In this document: in pieces, positions 7,451-16,368 of the stretch
Layout: the number at the start of each line of letters is the position of its first letter
Position numbering within the stretch: position 1 is the stretch's first letter
Assembly (NCBI GenBank): GCA_965223165.1
Contig: CBDCVQ010000010.1
Span: forward strand, 1-34,459
From: JABDMH01 sp965223165
GTDB taxonomy: Bacteria; Bacteroidota; Bacteroidia; Chitinophagales; Saprospiraceae
Reading direction: 5' to 3'
Length of the DNA stretch: 34,459 nucleotides
The notes under the pieces: generated by a model
Told to the model about the DNA's origin: nothing
The model's input: only the letters and a program-made list of their open reading frames with translations
The model's database searches: none
Made by a program: the position numbers and the translations under genes

Positions 7451-9498
7451 CATCTCCGTGGTACCTGAAAAGATCCCCAATAGATCTCGCTGGTCACGTA
7501 GACAGCGTATTTATAGTCGCCCGGCGCATAATTGGATATATCCAGTTCATAGGTAGCTCCCTGGTCATGGTAGGTCGGATAGGATCCGTCAATATTGACG
7601 TCGTCCGCGGAGTAGGTGCTGAGGATGCCCTTGTAGACCGTGTCGAGGGGACCGTCTAATGTGACCTCCACGGTTAGCGTATCACCTTCTACCCGGCTGG
7701 AGAGATGGGCTACACCTACCTCAGGCAAGGGCCGACTCCACGCTGGCGGTAGCGGCACCGAACCGAGATCGTACGAGGGTCGGGCTTTTGAACCCACGTC
7801 GATGGTGGAGGCCCACCCGACGAGCGATAAATTATTAATTCCCAAAATATCCTCTGCAAAGGTGATGGACAGAGATTCGGCATTTAGCAATTCTTCGCTC
7901 TCCACAAGTAGGCAAAAACCGTCGGATATCTGCGTCAGATTTTTGATTGATATGGACGCGCCACTTTGATAGATTTGAAATTTGTCGGACAGGGGCTGCT
8001 CCTTTATCGCCTCACTGAAGTACAACAAGAGATAGGGGCCGCGCACATAGTGGCGTGAAATGCGTGGATGCTCGGAATAATATCCACCTTCCGGCGATGG
8101 TATATAGCGGAAAGGTGGCCCCTGTACCCGACGCCCGTTTTCAAAGGCACCAATATCAGGAGCCGATCCATCGAATCCTTGCTCCCAGTCCAGCAAATCG
8201 ACGGACAGCGGTTTTCCACGATCCCAGCAGGGGCTGTCACTGGACAGTCTCAGGTCTCCCGCCTGCGGATTTCGGAAACCAGGTAAGGTGTGACTCAGGC
8301 CGTTTTTTTCTTGATTATTTTCCGTGATATTTTTTGGCCAGCCGTGGTTTTGGCAGTCGTAGTCAAATTCATAGCCGGGTTGCCATTTGTTTACCCGAAA
8401 AGCATTTTTCCTTCGCACAAAATGATAGGCGTTGTTGTAGTGCTTCATGTGGTGATTCGTGGATTCGCGATATTTCATCACCCGTCCGGAGGTATAGTAG
8501 CTATTGTTGAAGGCATAACAGGGGTAGGTGAGGGGACCATTTTTGTATTTAAAAATCCCGCTCACTTGTATCGTGGACCAATCGTCTAAGTCTTGGGTGT
8601 AGGTATTTCCATAGATGAAAATATTACCTCCCTTCACACCATCGATCGAGTACAGTTTGTGAATGTTGTGATGGTCATTGCCATAATAATGCATATTCCA
8701 TGCCCAGGTCTCCGGTTCAAATTCATTGTCTCGAATATTGACCATGCGATTCCCATAGATCTCTGTATTACCATCCTCGCGGATATCGGCTGGTCGGGTG
8801 CGAAATCCGTTGAACATATTGATGAGTGTATTATCTCTCATGACGTGTCCGCCTCCACTCTTGCGCGGATGCAGTAGGGCTCCATTGTAATATTCTCGGA
8901 GGCCGTGGTGTATTTCGAGCCAACTCCATCCCTTCCACACTTCGGGGGGATGCTCGGCGTGACAATTTTCGACCAGCACGTGATGGGAGCCAATGCCGTT
9001 GGGATGGACGATCCATTTGCCGGTGGTAAAATGACAATCACGTATCGTGATGTAGGAGGAATTATCCAGTCGTACGGCCGAATTCCAACAGTCTTTAAAA
9101 ACGATTTTCTCAATATTGATCCAGGAACAGTTGCGAAATAGCAGACCGTAGTTCTTGCCCATATTTTCCGGTGCGCCCTCCCCATCCAGAACGGCAAAAT
9201 CGGCGGGCTGCTCGGCTGCGCTGATTAGCACGATGGGATGATTGGGACTGCCAGACACGTTCTCGATGGTGGTCGTGCCTAGGTAGGTGCTTTCCGTCAG
9301 GAGGATCGTGTCCCCGGGTTCGGCCTGGGCAAAGGCGTCCCGGATGGAAGTAGCAGGCACGGCACGACTGTTGGGAGAAGCTCCATTGGCCGTCACTACC
9401 ATTTGATGCGCCTGGCTCAGCGGCGGTAAACTAATAATGAAACAAAGGGCGAAGATTGGTGGAAAATATATGTTATCAGCTTTCAATTGTCGTAGCAT
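7450..9498 (-). CDS. Secreted right-handed parallel beta-helix protein (polysaccharide-lyase-like)
   Basis: A 682-residue protein with an N-terminal signal peptide (hydrophobic FPPIFALCFIISLPPLSQA). The mature start, with SIRDAFAQAEPGDTILLTESTY, is typical of secreted beta-helix proteins such as polysaccharide lyase family 6 and its relatives. It continues with the repeating strands of a parallel beta-helix (NIEKIVFKDC, YITIRDCHF, HVLVENCHA, TEIYGNRMVNI, NIFIYGNTY). Residues about 470 onward form beta-rich C-terminal domains. No T9SS sorting domain is evident at the C-terminus (ends in SEIYWGSFQVPRR). A likely role is binding or cleaving an acidic polysaccharide outside the cytoplasm, but catalytic residues cannot be assigned by eye. 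It is divergent from the TonB-dependent receptor, with 85 bp between the starts. Confidence 0.7.
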   Translation of the reverse strand: MLRQLKADNIYFPPIFALCFIISLPPLSQAHQMVVTANGASPNSRAVPATSIRDAFAQAEPGDTILLTESTYLGTTTIENVSGSPNHPIVLISAAEQPADFAVLDGEGAPENMGKNYGLLFRNCSWINIEKIVFKDCWNSAVRLDNSSYITIRDCHFTTGKWIVHPNGIGSHHVLVENCHAEHPPEVWKGWSWLEIHHGLREYYNGALLHPRKSGGGHVMRDNTLINMFNGFRTRPADIREDGNTEIYGNRMVNIRDNEFEPETWAWNMHYYGNDHHNIHKLYSIDGVKGGNIFIYGNTYTQDLDDWSTIQVSGIFKYKNGPLTYPCYAFNNSYYTSGRVMKYRESTNHHMKHYNNAYHFVRRKNAFRVNKWQPGYEFDYDCQNHGWPKNITENNQEKNGLSHTLPGFRNPQAGDLRLSSDSPCWDRGKPLSVDLLDWEQGFDGSAPDIGAFENGRRVQGPPFRYIPSPEGGYYSEHPRISRHYVRGPYLLLYFSEAIKEQPLSDKFQIYQSGASISIKNLTQISDGFCLLVESEELLNAESLSITFAEDILGINNLSLVGWASTIDVGSKARPSYDLGSVPLPPAWSRPLPEVGVAHLSSRVEGDTLTVEVTLDGPLDTVYKGILSTYSADDVNIDGSYPTYHDQGATYELDISNYAPGDYKYAVYVTSEIYWGSFQVPRR

Positions 9499-9522
9499 TC
9501 GTTAACAAAGGTGGTATTCGAC

Positions 9523-9530
9523 CAAATATA
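9523..9530 (-). promoter_or_regulatory. Candidate Bacteroidota -7 box for the beta-helix gene
   Basis: On the minus strand this reads TATATTTG, an exact match to the Bacteroidota -7 consensus TAnnTTTG. It lies 25 bases upstream of the start codon at 9496-9498. No clear TTTG -33 partner is visible at the expected distance, so support is partial. Confidence 0.4.
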
Positions 9531-9583
9531 ATTGCATTTGGTAACTAAAAACCAGAAATTGAGCGATAACCCACTGCTAAGCT

Positions 9584-12565
9584 TTGAAGACTGGAATTTT
9601 GTCACTACTGCTCCTGTCAGCCTTTGCCCTTCATGGACAAGAGAAGGGAGTCTTGTACGGTGTCGTCACCGATGGAGGTCTAAATGAACCTCTGCCGTTT
9701 GCCACCATCCTTATTGAGGATCTAAACTTGGGTAACACCTCGGATCTAGACGGGCGCTACCGTATCACGAGCGTGCCGCCTGGTACGCACCAGGTGATCT
9801 TCAGCTACCTAGGCTATGAGAGCCAGACCCTGACGGCGACGATTGTGGCTGGTGAGGAAGTGGCCCTCAATGTGACCCTGAGCGAGGGTGGCGTCACCAT
9901 GCAAGAGGTCGTGGTCAGCGGCCAGGCGACGGGGCAGCGGGCGGCCATTAACCAGCAGATCAACGCCAACAGCATCGTCAACATCGTATCCAAGGAGAAA
10001 CTGCAGGAGTTGCCGGATCAGAATGCCGCCGAAGCCGTGGGCCGACTCGCAGGCGTGTCCGTGTATCGAGATGCCGGAGAGGGACAGCGCATATCCATTC
10101 GCGGGATCTCTCCTCGCTTTAATGCGATCACGGTCAATGGGGAGCGCCTACCCAGTACGGAGGAATCTGAACGGTCTGTGGACCTGAGCATGATCTCGCC
10201 AGACATGCTGGCGGGCATCGAGTTGTTTAAGGCCATCACGCCAGATATGGATGGCGATGCGATCGGCGGCACTGTCAATTTTACGGTGAAAAAGGCTGAC
10301 GAAGGGTTCCGCTTTCTGGGCCGAGCCATGACCGGCTATCAAAGTCTCAAGAACGACTACGGGCAGTGGAGGGGGAATCTCAGTGTCGGCAATCGTTTCT
10401 TGGACAACAAATTAGGCCTAATAGTTACAGGTAATTTTCAGAAGGCAAATCGGAGTAATGAGTCGGTCACCAGCAACTATACGTACGAAGGTGTAAATCA
10501 AAATGATGATCCCGTGTTTTCCGTGGAGAATCATAATTTGGCTGACAAGATTGAGACCAGGCTGCGTTATGGGGGCAGCCTAACCCTTGACTACTCGTTT
10601 AATAAGGATCACAATGTCTTATTTAATTCGAGCCTAGGTCGAACAGACCGTGATGAGTTGAGATATCGTAGGCGCTTTCGGATCGGCAGTAATTATCAGG
10701 AGGTGGAGGCGCGCCAAAGGGAGCAGAATATAACGCTTGTGTCCAACAATTTGTCAGGGGAGCATCACCTGGGCAAAATCGATGTGGACTGGCGCACTTC
10801 TTATTCGACCTCTCGTTGGCGATCACCCCATGAACTTCGCGGGCGATTTAGGGAGATCAGTGCTATTGCCAGCGGCATCGACGATCCCAGTGATATTGCC
10901 GCTCTGCCCACATACTTCAAGAATGATTTGGAGAATATGATCCTATACACCTCCCAGTTTAATACCACCAAGGTCAATGAGGATAGATTCACTTCGCAGT
11001 TGGATTTGAGGTACAATTTTGCCCTAAAACAAGCTGTGACAGGTTACCTTAAAGTGGGAGGCAAGTACCGCAGAGTCATGCGGGAGCGAGATAGAAAAGG
11101 TCAGATCATCAGCCCTTACTTGAGTAGTCGAAATCCAGCTACGAATGATCCCTCGCAATTTTTGACCAATGGTTCTGGTCAGATTTTACTTGTGAATTTT
11201 TTGGGGGATTATTCCAATTCGGATTTTTACGGTGGCGCCTACGACGTAATGCCGGGTACGGAGGATCTCAGGGATCAGTTTACCACTCCACTTGAGTCCG
11301 TGGATATTGATCGATACAATGACTTATTTGGGACCTCGCTGAGCATCGGCGATCACCTGTCGTACGACGGCCATATCGATATTGAGAAGATCAGGCGATT
11401 TCGGCAACGATACTTAAGTGACTATATTGATGATGCCTTTCAAAATTCAGGAGACTACGAAGGTGACGAAAGCGTTGTGGCGTCGTATGTTATGTCCAGC
11501 TTAAATCTGGGCGCGAAACTCAACGTAACTGGTGGCGTGCGATACGAGGAAACGGATCAAAGTTATACCAGTTTCATTATTGCCGGCACAAGTGATGACG
11601 ATCCCACGATAGGGACCGTTGCCGGATCCACGACGGATGGTCGGAGATACCACGAGTGGTTACCCATGTTTCATTTGAAATATGAGGCAACACCCTGGTT
11701 GGATATTCGGGCTGCTGCCACCAAGACTCTTGCAAGGCCGAATTTCTTCAACGTTGTGCCCTGGGAATATATCAACGCAGCCTCCAGGGAGGCGCAGTAC
11801 GGAGATGCCAAGCTCCTTCACACTACGGCCTGGAATTATGACCTTTTTGTCTCCCTGTACAACAAGATGGGACTTTTTACTATTGGTGGGTTTTATAAGG
11901 AACTAAAGAATATTGACTTCATCACAACCATCACAGAAACAGATAATGAGAGTGTGTACAAAGGTTGGTCGATAACTGAACCTAGAAATCTGGGCAACAC
12001 GTCCACGGTGAGTGGCTTGGAGCTAGACGTACAGCTCAATTTACGCTCGATGAGCAATTTCTTAAGTGGGGTCGTGCTTGGGGCTAACCTGACCTTGGCG
12101 AGGTCAAAGACTTTCTATCCTCTTTTTAACGTTGAAACAGTCTATGTAGGACCGCCCACTTTTTTCGAGACTACAGTAATTGATACCGTCAGAGAGGGCT
12201 CAATCGTAGGGCAGGCCGATGTCCTTGCCAATATCAATCTGGGATATGAAAAGGGTGGGTTTTCAGGGCGGATTTCAATGGTTCACCAGAGCGATGCCCT
12301 TTCTCCCGGGAACCCAGGCATAGGAAGTTCAGAATCTGGCGTAGGATCGATCCCAGAGCAGGATTACTTTGATAAAGCCAGCTATCGCTTTGATGTTGCT
12401 GTTAAGCAACGTCTAGGCAAGTCCAGCAATTGGACTCTGTTCTTCAACATCAATAACTTGACCAACACACCTGAGCAGGCCTTTCTAGGCATCGCTGATA
12501 GGCTGCGGGAAGAGGAGTTTTACGGCATGACCATGGATCTGGGGGTTATGTATAAAGTCCGATAG
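9584..12565 (+). CDS. TonB-dependent outer-membrane receptor with carboxypeptidase-regulatory-like domain
   Basis: A 993-residue outer-membrane receptor. It starts with TTG, because that codon opens a clean signal peptide (KTGILSLLLLSAFALHGQ) and no in-frame ATG exists near it. Residues about 22-105 are a carboxypeptidase D regulatory-like domain (YGVVTDGGLNEPLPFATI, DLDGRYRITSVPPG, SYLGYESQ) typical of Bacteroidota receptors. Residues about 110-240 are the plug domain: ELPDQNAAEAVGRLAGVSV, GEGQRISIRGISPRFNAI and ELFKAITPDMDGDAIGGTVN. That signature resembles the Caulobacter/Xanthomonas-type TonB receptor family used for plant- and algal-derived sugars rather than the SusC family. The remainder is the barrel. 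No SusD partner follows; the next gene, 51 bp downstream, is a secreted beta-helix protein, so the two probably share a transcript. Substrate is unknown. Confidence 0.85.
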   Translation: MKTGILSLLLLSAFALHGQEKGVLYGVVTDGGLNEPLPFATILIEDLNLGNTSDLDGRYRITSVPPGTHQVIFSYLGYESQTLTATIVAGEEVALNVTLSEGGVTMQEVVVSGQATGQRAAINQQINANSIVNIVSKEKLQELPDQNAAEAVGRLAGVSVYRDAGEGQRISIRGISPRFNAITVNGERLPSTEESERSVDLSMISPDMLAGIELFKAITPDMDGDAIGGTVNFTVKKADEGFRFLGRAMTGYQSLKNDYGQWRGNLSVGNRFLDNKLGLIVTGNFQKANRSNESVTSNYTYEGVNQNDDPVFSVENHNLADKIETRLRYGGSLTLDYSFNKDHNVLFNSSLGRTDRDELRYRRRFRIGSNYQEVEARQREQNITLVSNNLSGEHHLGKIDVDWRTSYSTSRWRSPHELRGRFREISAIASGIDDPSDIAALPTYFKNDLENMILYTSQFNTTKVNEDRFTSQLDLRYNFALKQAVTGYLKVGGKYRRVMRERDRKGQIISPYLSSRNPATNDPSQFLTNGSGQILLVNFLGDYSNSDFYGGAYDVMPGTEDLRDQFTTPLESVDIDRYNDLFGTSLSIGDHLSYDGHIDIEKIRRFRQRYLSDYIDDAFQNSGDYEGDESVVASYVMSSLNLGAKLNVTGGVRYEETDQSYTSFIIAGTSDDDPTIGTVAGSTTDGRRYHEWLPMFHLKYEATPWLDIRAAATKTLARPNFFNVVPWEYINAASREAQYGDAKLLHTTAWNYDLFVSLYNKMGLFTIGGFYKELKNIDFITTITETDNESVYKGWSITEPRNLGNTSTVSGLELDVQLNLRSMSNFLSGVVLGANLTLARSKTFYPLFNVETVYVGPPTFFETTVIDTVREGSIVGQADVLANINLGYEKGGFSGRISMVHQSDALSPGNPGIGSSESGVGSIPEQDYFDKASYRFDVAVKQRLGKSSNWTLFFNINNLTNTPEQAFLGIADRLREEEFYGMTMDLGVMYKVR

Positions 12566-12616
12566 AAATGCTTACTTTACATTAAAATAACATCTGTTAC
12601 ACTTAATCTTGAAAAC

Positions 12617-14158
12617 ATGAGACGATACTTTACGCTACTTCTATTACTTGGCTGCACACTCACTCTTGTCGCACAGGACAATGAGATGATCATCGAGCCC
12701 GGTCCACCCGGTATCATTGAGCAAACTATTTTTGGAGACACCACGGAGACAGGAGAGCGTGCGAATCCGAATCGGATCTATATTCTGAAGCGGGCGACAC
12801 CATACCTGACTGCTCAGCGTGTCAGGTGGGGTGACTATCACATCCACTTGAAGGCTGAGGATGGCGATGGTGTTCGGCCACTGATCATGTTTAGTCCATC
12901 TGAAGGTGGCGGGGCTCCTAGCGAACTTGTCAGAACCAACTCGGGGGCACATCTCACCTTGGAGGGTATTCATATCACGGGTAAGGACGTATTAGGGAAT
13001 ATAATCATGAGACTCTTCCGAGTAGGAGGCGACAGCACGCGCCTGGTCTTTGACGACTGTATCGTCGAAGAGTCATCCCAGACGGGCATACGATGTGATG
13101 CATCGGGTATCAAGATGTATATTACCAATTCAATTTGGAACCGAATGGGCCAGCCGACCAATGCTAATAACGGACGAATGATTGACACTCGCGGCAATCC
13201 AATAGATACAGTCTGGGTCGAAAACTCCGTGGTGTACGACGTTACCTCTCGGATGTACTGGGGCAATGGTGGGTCACTTCATTACGGCCGCTTCAATCAA
13301 AACACATTCTATGCCTGTGGACAACATGGCTTCGACTTCACGCAGTCAGATAATTTAATGTTTACTAATAACATTTTTGCCGAGCCCCTCTTTCTGGGAG
13401 TGACTGATAGTAGCATTACCTATGCGATGTCCATCGATACGGTTGGTGGTGATGACAACATTGACATCAGTTATAATAATATCTATGTGTCAGACGAATT
13501 TGCAGCAGCCTTACCTGAACTGGCATTGAGCGATACTTTGCGGTCTGGCAAAGATTTTCTGTTTGGTCCCACGATTTCAGCTGTAATCGCCAGCAGTGCT
13601 TCTGCGACCACAAACATCTCAGAAACGCTTGATTTTACAGATGCTCCAAATATCCCTACCCAATTTATCAACGCTTATTCCGTGGATTCTACTGCTCGTG
13701 GAGACGGTGTCGTGCAAGATGCCGGCGAATGGGATTTCTCTGACTTGTCGCCCGATGATTTGTACTCTGGCATTAGCCCGGGCTACGATCGCTATGTCGT
13801 GCATCACGATTTTAGCTACCCGGAATCTGCGCAATCTTACACCGCCGGAAGCGAAGGACAAAAGTTAGGCGCAGACCTAAGTAACATCGACACGGATGTG
13901 GAAGAGGACTATTTTATCTCTGACAGAATTTTATATTATCCCAATCCGGTTCGAGAGGAATTATTTGTCCAGAATTTGGATCAATCAAAGTTGAGTAGTA
14001 TTTCGATCTATAATTTGATGGGGCAGCGGCTGCTTCATCAAGACGTAAGAAATCTGCATGCCCGATTCCAATTGGGAGCGCTGCCGTCGGGCACATACGT
14101 CCTCACGGTGCGAGACCAGCAAGGAAAGGTCAGCTCAAGAAAAATTAGTAAGAGGTAA
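12617..14158 (+). CDS. Secreted beta-helix protein with T9SS type A sorting domain
   Basis: A 513-residue protein with a signal peptide (MRRYFTLLLLLGCTLTLVAQ). Residues about 100-330 are a right-handed beta-helix with repeated strands such as LTLEGIHITG, LVFDDCIVEES, MYITNSIWN, VWVENSVVYDV and LMFTNNIFAE. This resembles the DUF4957/chondroitinase-B-like proteins of Bacteroidota polysaccharide loci. The last about 80 residues are a T9SS type A C-terminal domain: ILYYPNPVREELFVQ, SISIYNLMGQRLL, LPSGTYVLTVRD and a basic KISKR end. The protein is therefore expected to cross the outer membrane by the type IX system and be displayed or released. It follows the TonB-dependent receptor by 51 bp and is followed by a good terminator. 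Whether it is a lyase or only binds polysaccharide cannot be told. Confidence 0.75.
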   Translation: MRRYFTLLLLLGCTLTLVAQDNEMIIEPGPPGIIEQTIFGDTTETGERANPNRIYILKRATPYLTAQRVRWGDYHIHLKAEDGDGVRPLIMFSPSEGGGAPSELVRTNSGAHLTLEGIHITGKDVLGNIIMRLFRVGGDSTRLVFDDCIVEESSQTGIRCDASGIKMYITNSIWNRMGQPTNANNGRMIDTRGNPIDTVWVENSVVYDVTSRMYWGNGGSLHYGRFNQNTFYACGQHGFDFTQSDNLMFTNNIFAEPLFLGVTDSSITYAMSIDTVGGDDNIDISYNNIYVSDEFAAALPELALSDTLRSGKDFLFGPTISAVIASSASATTNISETLDFTDAPNIPTQFINAYSVDSTARGDGVVQDAGEWDFSDLSPDDLYSGISPGYDRYVVHHDFSYPESAQSYTAGSEGQKLGADLSNIDTDVEEDYFISDRILYYPNPVREELFVQNLDQSKLSSISIYNLMGQRLLHQDVRNLHARFQLGALPSGTYVLTVRDQQGKVSSRKISKR

Positions 14159-14182
14159 CTCTCCTCCAAAACATACTCAAAT

Positions 14183-14213
14183 AAAGGGAGATCATTATGG
14201 TCTCCTTTTTTTT
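14183..14213 (+). terminator. Rho-independent terminator after the receptor/beta-helix operon
   Basis: GGAGATC at 14187-14193 pairs with GGTCTCC at 14199-14205 (one G-T pair) around ATTAT, followed by eight T residues. It begins about 25 bases after the stop codon, as expected for the end of this operon. Confidence 0.8.
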
Positions 14214-14293
14214 AGGGGCGCATTGCGCAATGGACGCCGCAGAATGTAGATTCAGCGGCTACCGTTTTTTGGGTGCGAGGCAGAGGGTTCGAA

Positions 14294-15046
14294 CTACATC
14301 CTCCGACCTACCCGGACTACGTAAAGGAGGATCTACATCCTCCGACCCCCCCGGACTGCGTAAAGGAGGATCTACATCCTCCGACCTATCCGGACTACGT
14401 ACAGGAGGATCTACATCCTCCGACCTATCCGGACTACGTACGGGAGGATCTACATCCTCCGACCCCCCCTGACTGCGTACAGGAGGATCTACATCCTCCG
14501 ACCTACCCGGACTACGTAAAGGAGGATCTACATCCTCCGACCCCCCCGGACTGCGTAAAGGAGGATCTACATCCTCCGACCTATCCGGACTACGTACAGG
14601 AGGATCTACATCCTCCGACCTATCCGGACTACGTACGGGAGGATCTACATCCTCCGACCCCCCCTGACTGCGTACAGGAGGATCTACATCCTCCGACCCC
14701 CCCTGACTGCGTAAAGGAGGATCTACATCCTCCGACCTACCCGGACTACGTAAAGGAGGAACTACATCCTCCGACCCCCCCGGACTGCGTACAGGAGGAT
14801 CTACATCCTCCGACCTAGCTGGACTGCGTAAAGGAGGATCTACATCCTCCGACCTACCCGGACTACGTACAGGAGGATCTACATCCTCCGACCCCCCCCG
14901 GACTGCGTACAGGAGGATCTACATCCTCCGACCTACCCGGACTACGTAAAGGAGGATCGACATCCTCCGACCTATCCGGACTACGTAAAGGAGGATCTAC
15001 ATCCTCCGCCCTACCCGGACTACGTAAAGGAGGATCGACATCCTCC
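14294..15046. repeat. Array of nineteen 39-bp hairpin units
   Basis: A 753-bp tandem array. Each unit has a conserved hairpin GGAGGATCTACATCCTCC (7-bp stem, CTAC or CGAC loop) and a 21-base linker of two main types. One type carries GACCTAC/TCCGGACTACGTA; the other has a seven-C run and GGACTGCGTA or TGACTGCGTA. One linker (14891 region) has eight Cs, giving a 40-bp unit; one hairpin, near 14761, has GGAGGAA. The last base triplet before the stem is AAA in ten units, ACA in seven and ACG in two. Units 1-5 (14305-14499) are repeated exactly as units 6-10 (14500-14694). The array lies between two convergent genes, right after a terminator. A reading frame of 13 residues per unit (HPPTYPDYVKEDL) is open for much of it but is interrupted by TAG at about 14816, and the 40-bp unit shifts the frame. 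A non-coding role is therefore more likely. Confidence 0.9.
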
Positions 15047-15098
15047 GGTATGCTGACGGCTGCCGTCTCTGGGGAGTGTATGGACGGCGGATCCCAGC

Positions 15099-16358
15099 TT
15101 AACCCACCACCTTGTATTTTTTCAAATAATCCGGATCAATGGTGACCCCCAGACCCGGACCCGTGGGTACTTTGACCGTTCCACCTGTGCTAGTGAGATC
15201 AGAGGTAGGGCATTCCATCGGCATTTTTTTGTTGAAGCCCTTGAATTCGTGGTAGGGGCCGGCGTTGGGGACCGCAGATACGAAATGCATCATGTACAAG
15301 TAGCCTAGATCGGAGCCACTGATGTGTGGGGTGCAAATCAAGCCACGGGCAGCGGCCATCTTGGCCACCTTCATGGACCGCACCATACCCCCAAAATAGT
15401 AGATGTCAGGCTGCACCACGTCCAGCGCACGGTGGTGGATCAACCACCGAAAATTGTGCATGCTGGGCTCTTGCTCCCCACCAGCAATGGGGATGCTCAA
15501 GGCATCGGCCACTGTGCGAGTCTCCTCGTACCAATCGAAGGGCACCGGCTCCTCATAAAAGTCAAACTGATATTCCTCCATTAGACGGCCTATGCGGATC
15601 GCCTCCTTGGCATCGTAGGAGCCGTTGGAGTCCGCGTAGATAACCATGTCGTCGCCGAAAGTTTTCCTCACCAAGGGTATCAGTTTCTCGGTGCGACCAG
15701 GGGGGTAATCGGCGTTCTTGCTCATGCGACCGCCTACCTTAAACTTGACCGCACGGGCCTGGGAGGCTTCCACCTGCCGCTTAATTCGATCGATAGATTC
15801 TTCGGCCGTCTTTCCTCGAAAATTGTTGGCCTGATAAATGGCTATCTCTGGGTGCCGGATTTCGCCAAGCAGGGAGCCGATGGATTTTCCAGCTACTTTA
15901 CCAAGCAAGTCCAAGACGGCAAATTCGATGGTGGCCAAGGGTACCCACAACGCCAGATTCTGCAACTTGTAGTTACTCCGATAGACATATACCTGCTCGA
16001 TGAGCGTTTCCCAATCGCGTGCATCTTTTCCGATAAAGAACGGTTGTAATCGCTTCAAGAAAATGGGATAGAGATATTGCATCTGACTATTGCTCGTTGC
16101 GATGCCGTACGCACCGTCCTTCGATCGAATCTCGCAGACATAGCTATTATCCAAGAATGACAGGGACAACTTTTCGATGACAATAGGATCGGGAAATAGA
16201 GATCTATCGAGTACGGGTTCCTGGAGTATTCGATCGAGATCTTCGGCGGGATCGGGCTGTCCGAGGTTGGTTTTCAGCAAATGGGGCTGCAGTAGCCATG
16301 ACCCGCCGAGGCCTAATCCACCAGCCTGTTTGAGAAATTGTCTTCGGTGCTCTTTCAT
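15099..16358 (-). CDS. Exported enolase-superfamily (mandelate racemase/muconate lactonizing) enzyme
   Basis: A 419-residue protein. The start is at the ATG at 16356-16358, which begins a Tat-like signal (MKEHRRQFLKQAGGLGLGGS) and lies 10 bp after the stop of the upstream dehydrogenase gene. The catalytic barrel has the superfamily residues: K205 and K207 in VKFKVGG, metal ligands D243 in YADSNG, the EEP glutamates near 269-270, and E295 in AGGEQ. A D318-H345 dyad sits in VVQPDIYYFGG and TPHISG. These fit the mandelate racemase or sugar-acid dehydratase subgroups, which abstract a proton next to a carboxylate. Known relatives are usually cytosolic; this one carries an R-R export motif. Following a PQQ-type dehydrogenase, it could act on the aldonate that such an oxidation yields. 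That link is inference. Confidence 0.8.
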   Translation of the reverse strand: MKEHRRQFLKQAGGLGLGGSWLLQPHLLKTNLGQPDPAEDLDRILQEPVLDRSLFPDPIVIEKLSLSFLDNSYVCEIRSKDGAYGIATSNSQMQYLYPIFLKRLQPFFIGKDARDWETLIEQVYVYRSNYKLQNLALWVPLATIEFAVLDLLGKVAGKSIGSLLGEIRHPEIAIYQANNFRGKTAEESIDRIKRQVEASQARAVKFKVGGRMSKNADYPPGRTEKLIPLVRKTFGDDMVIYADSNGSYDAKEAIRIGRLMEEYQFDFYEEPVPFDWYEETRTVADALSIPIAGGEQEPSMHNFRWLIHHRALDVVQPDIYYFGGMVRSMKVAKMAAARGLICTPHISGSDLGYLYMMHFVSAVPNAGPYHEFKGFNKKMPMECPTSDLTSTGGTVKVPTGPGLGVTIDPDYLKKYKVVG

Positions 16359-16368
16359 GCTTTGAAAT

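Noticed and set aside
14273..14818. Open frame of 181 residues (HPPTYPDYVKEDL repeats) as a real repeat protein
   Set aside because: It is open only because the unit is 39 bp. A TAG closes it within the array, one unit is 40 bp, there is no signal peptide or convincing start, and the other frames are partly open as well.
14294..15046. Hairpin array as a CRISPR array
   Set aside because: The linkers between hairpins are near-identical repeats, not unique spacers, and no cas genes are in the window.
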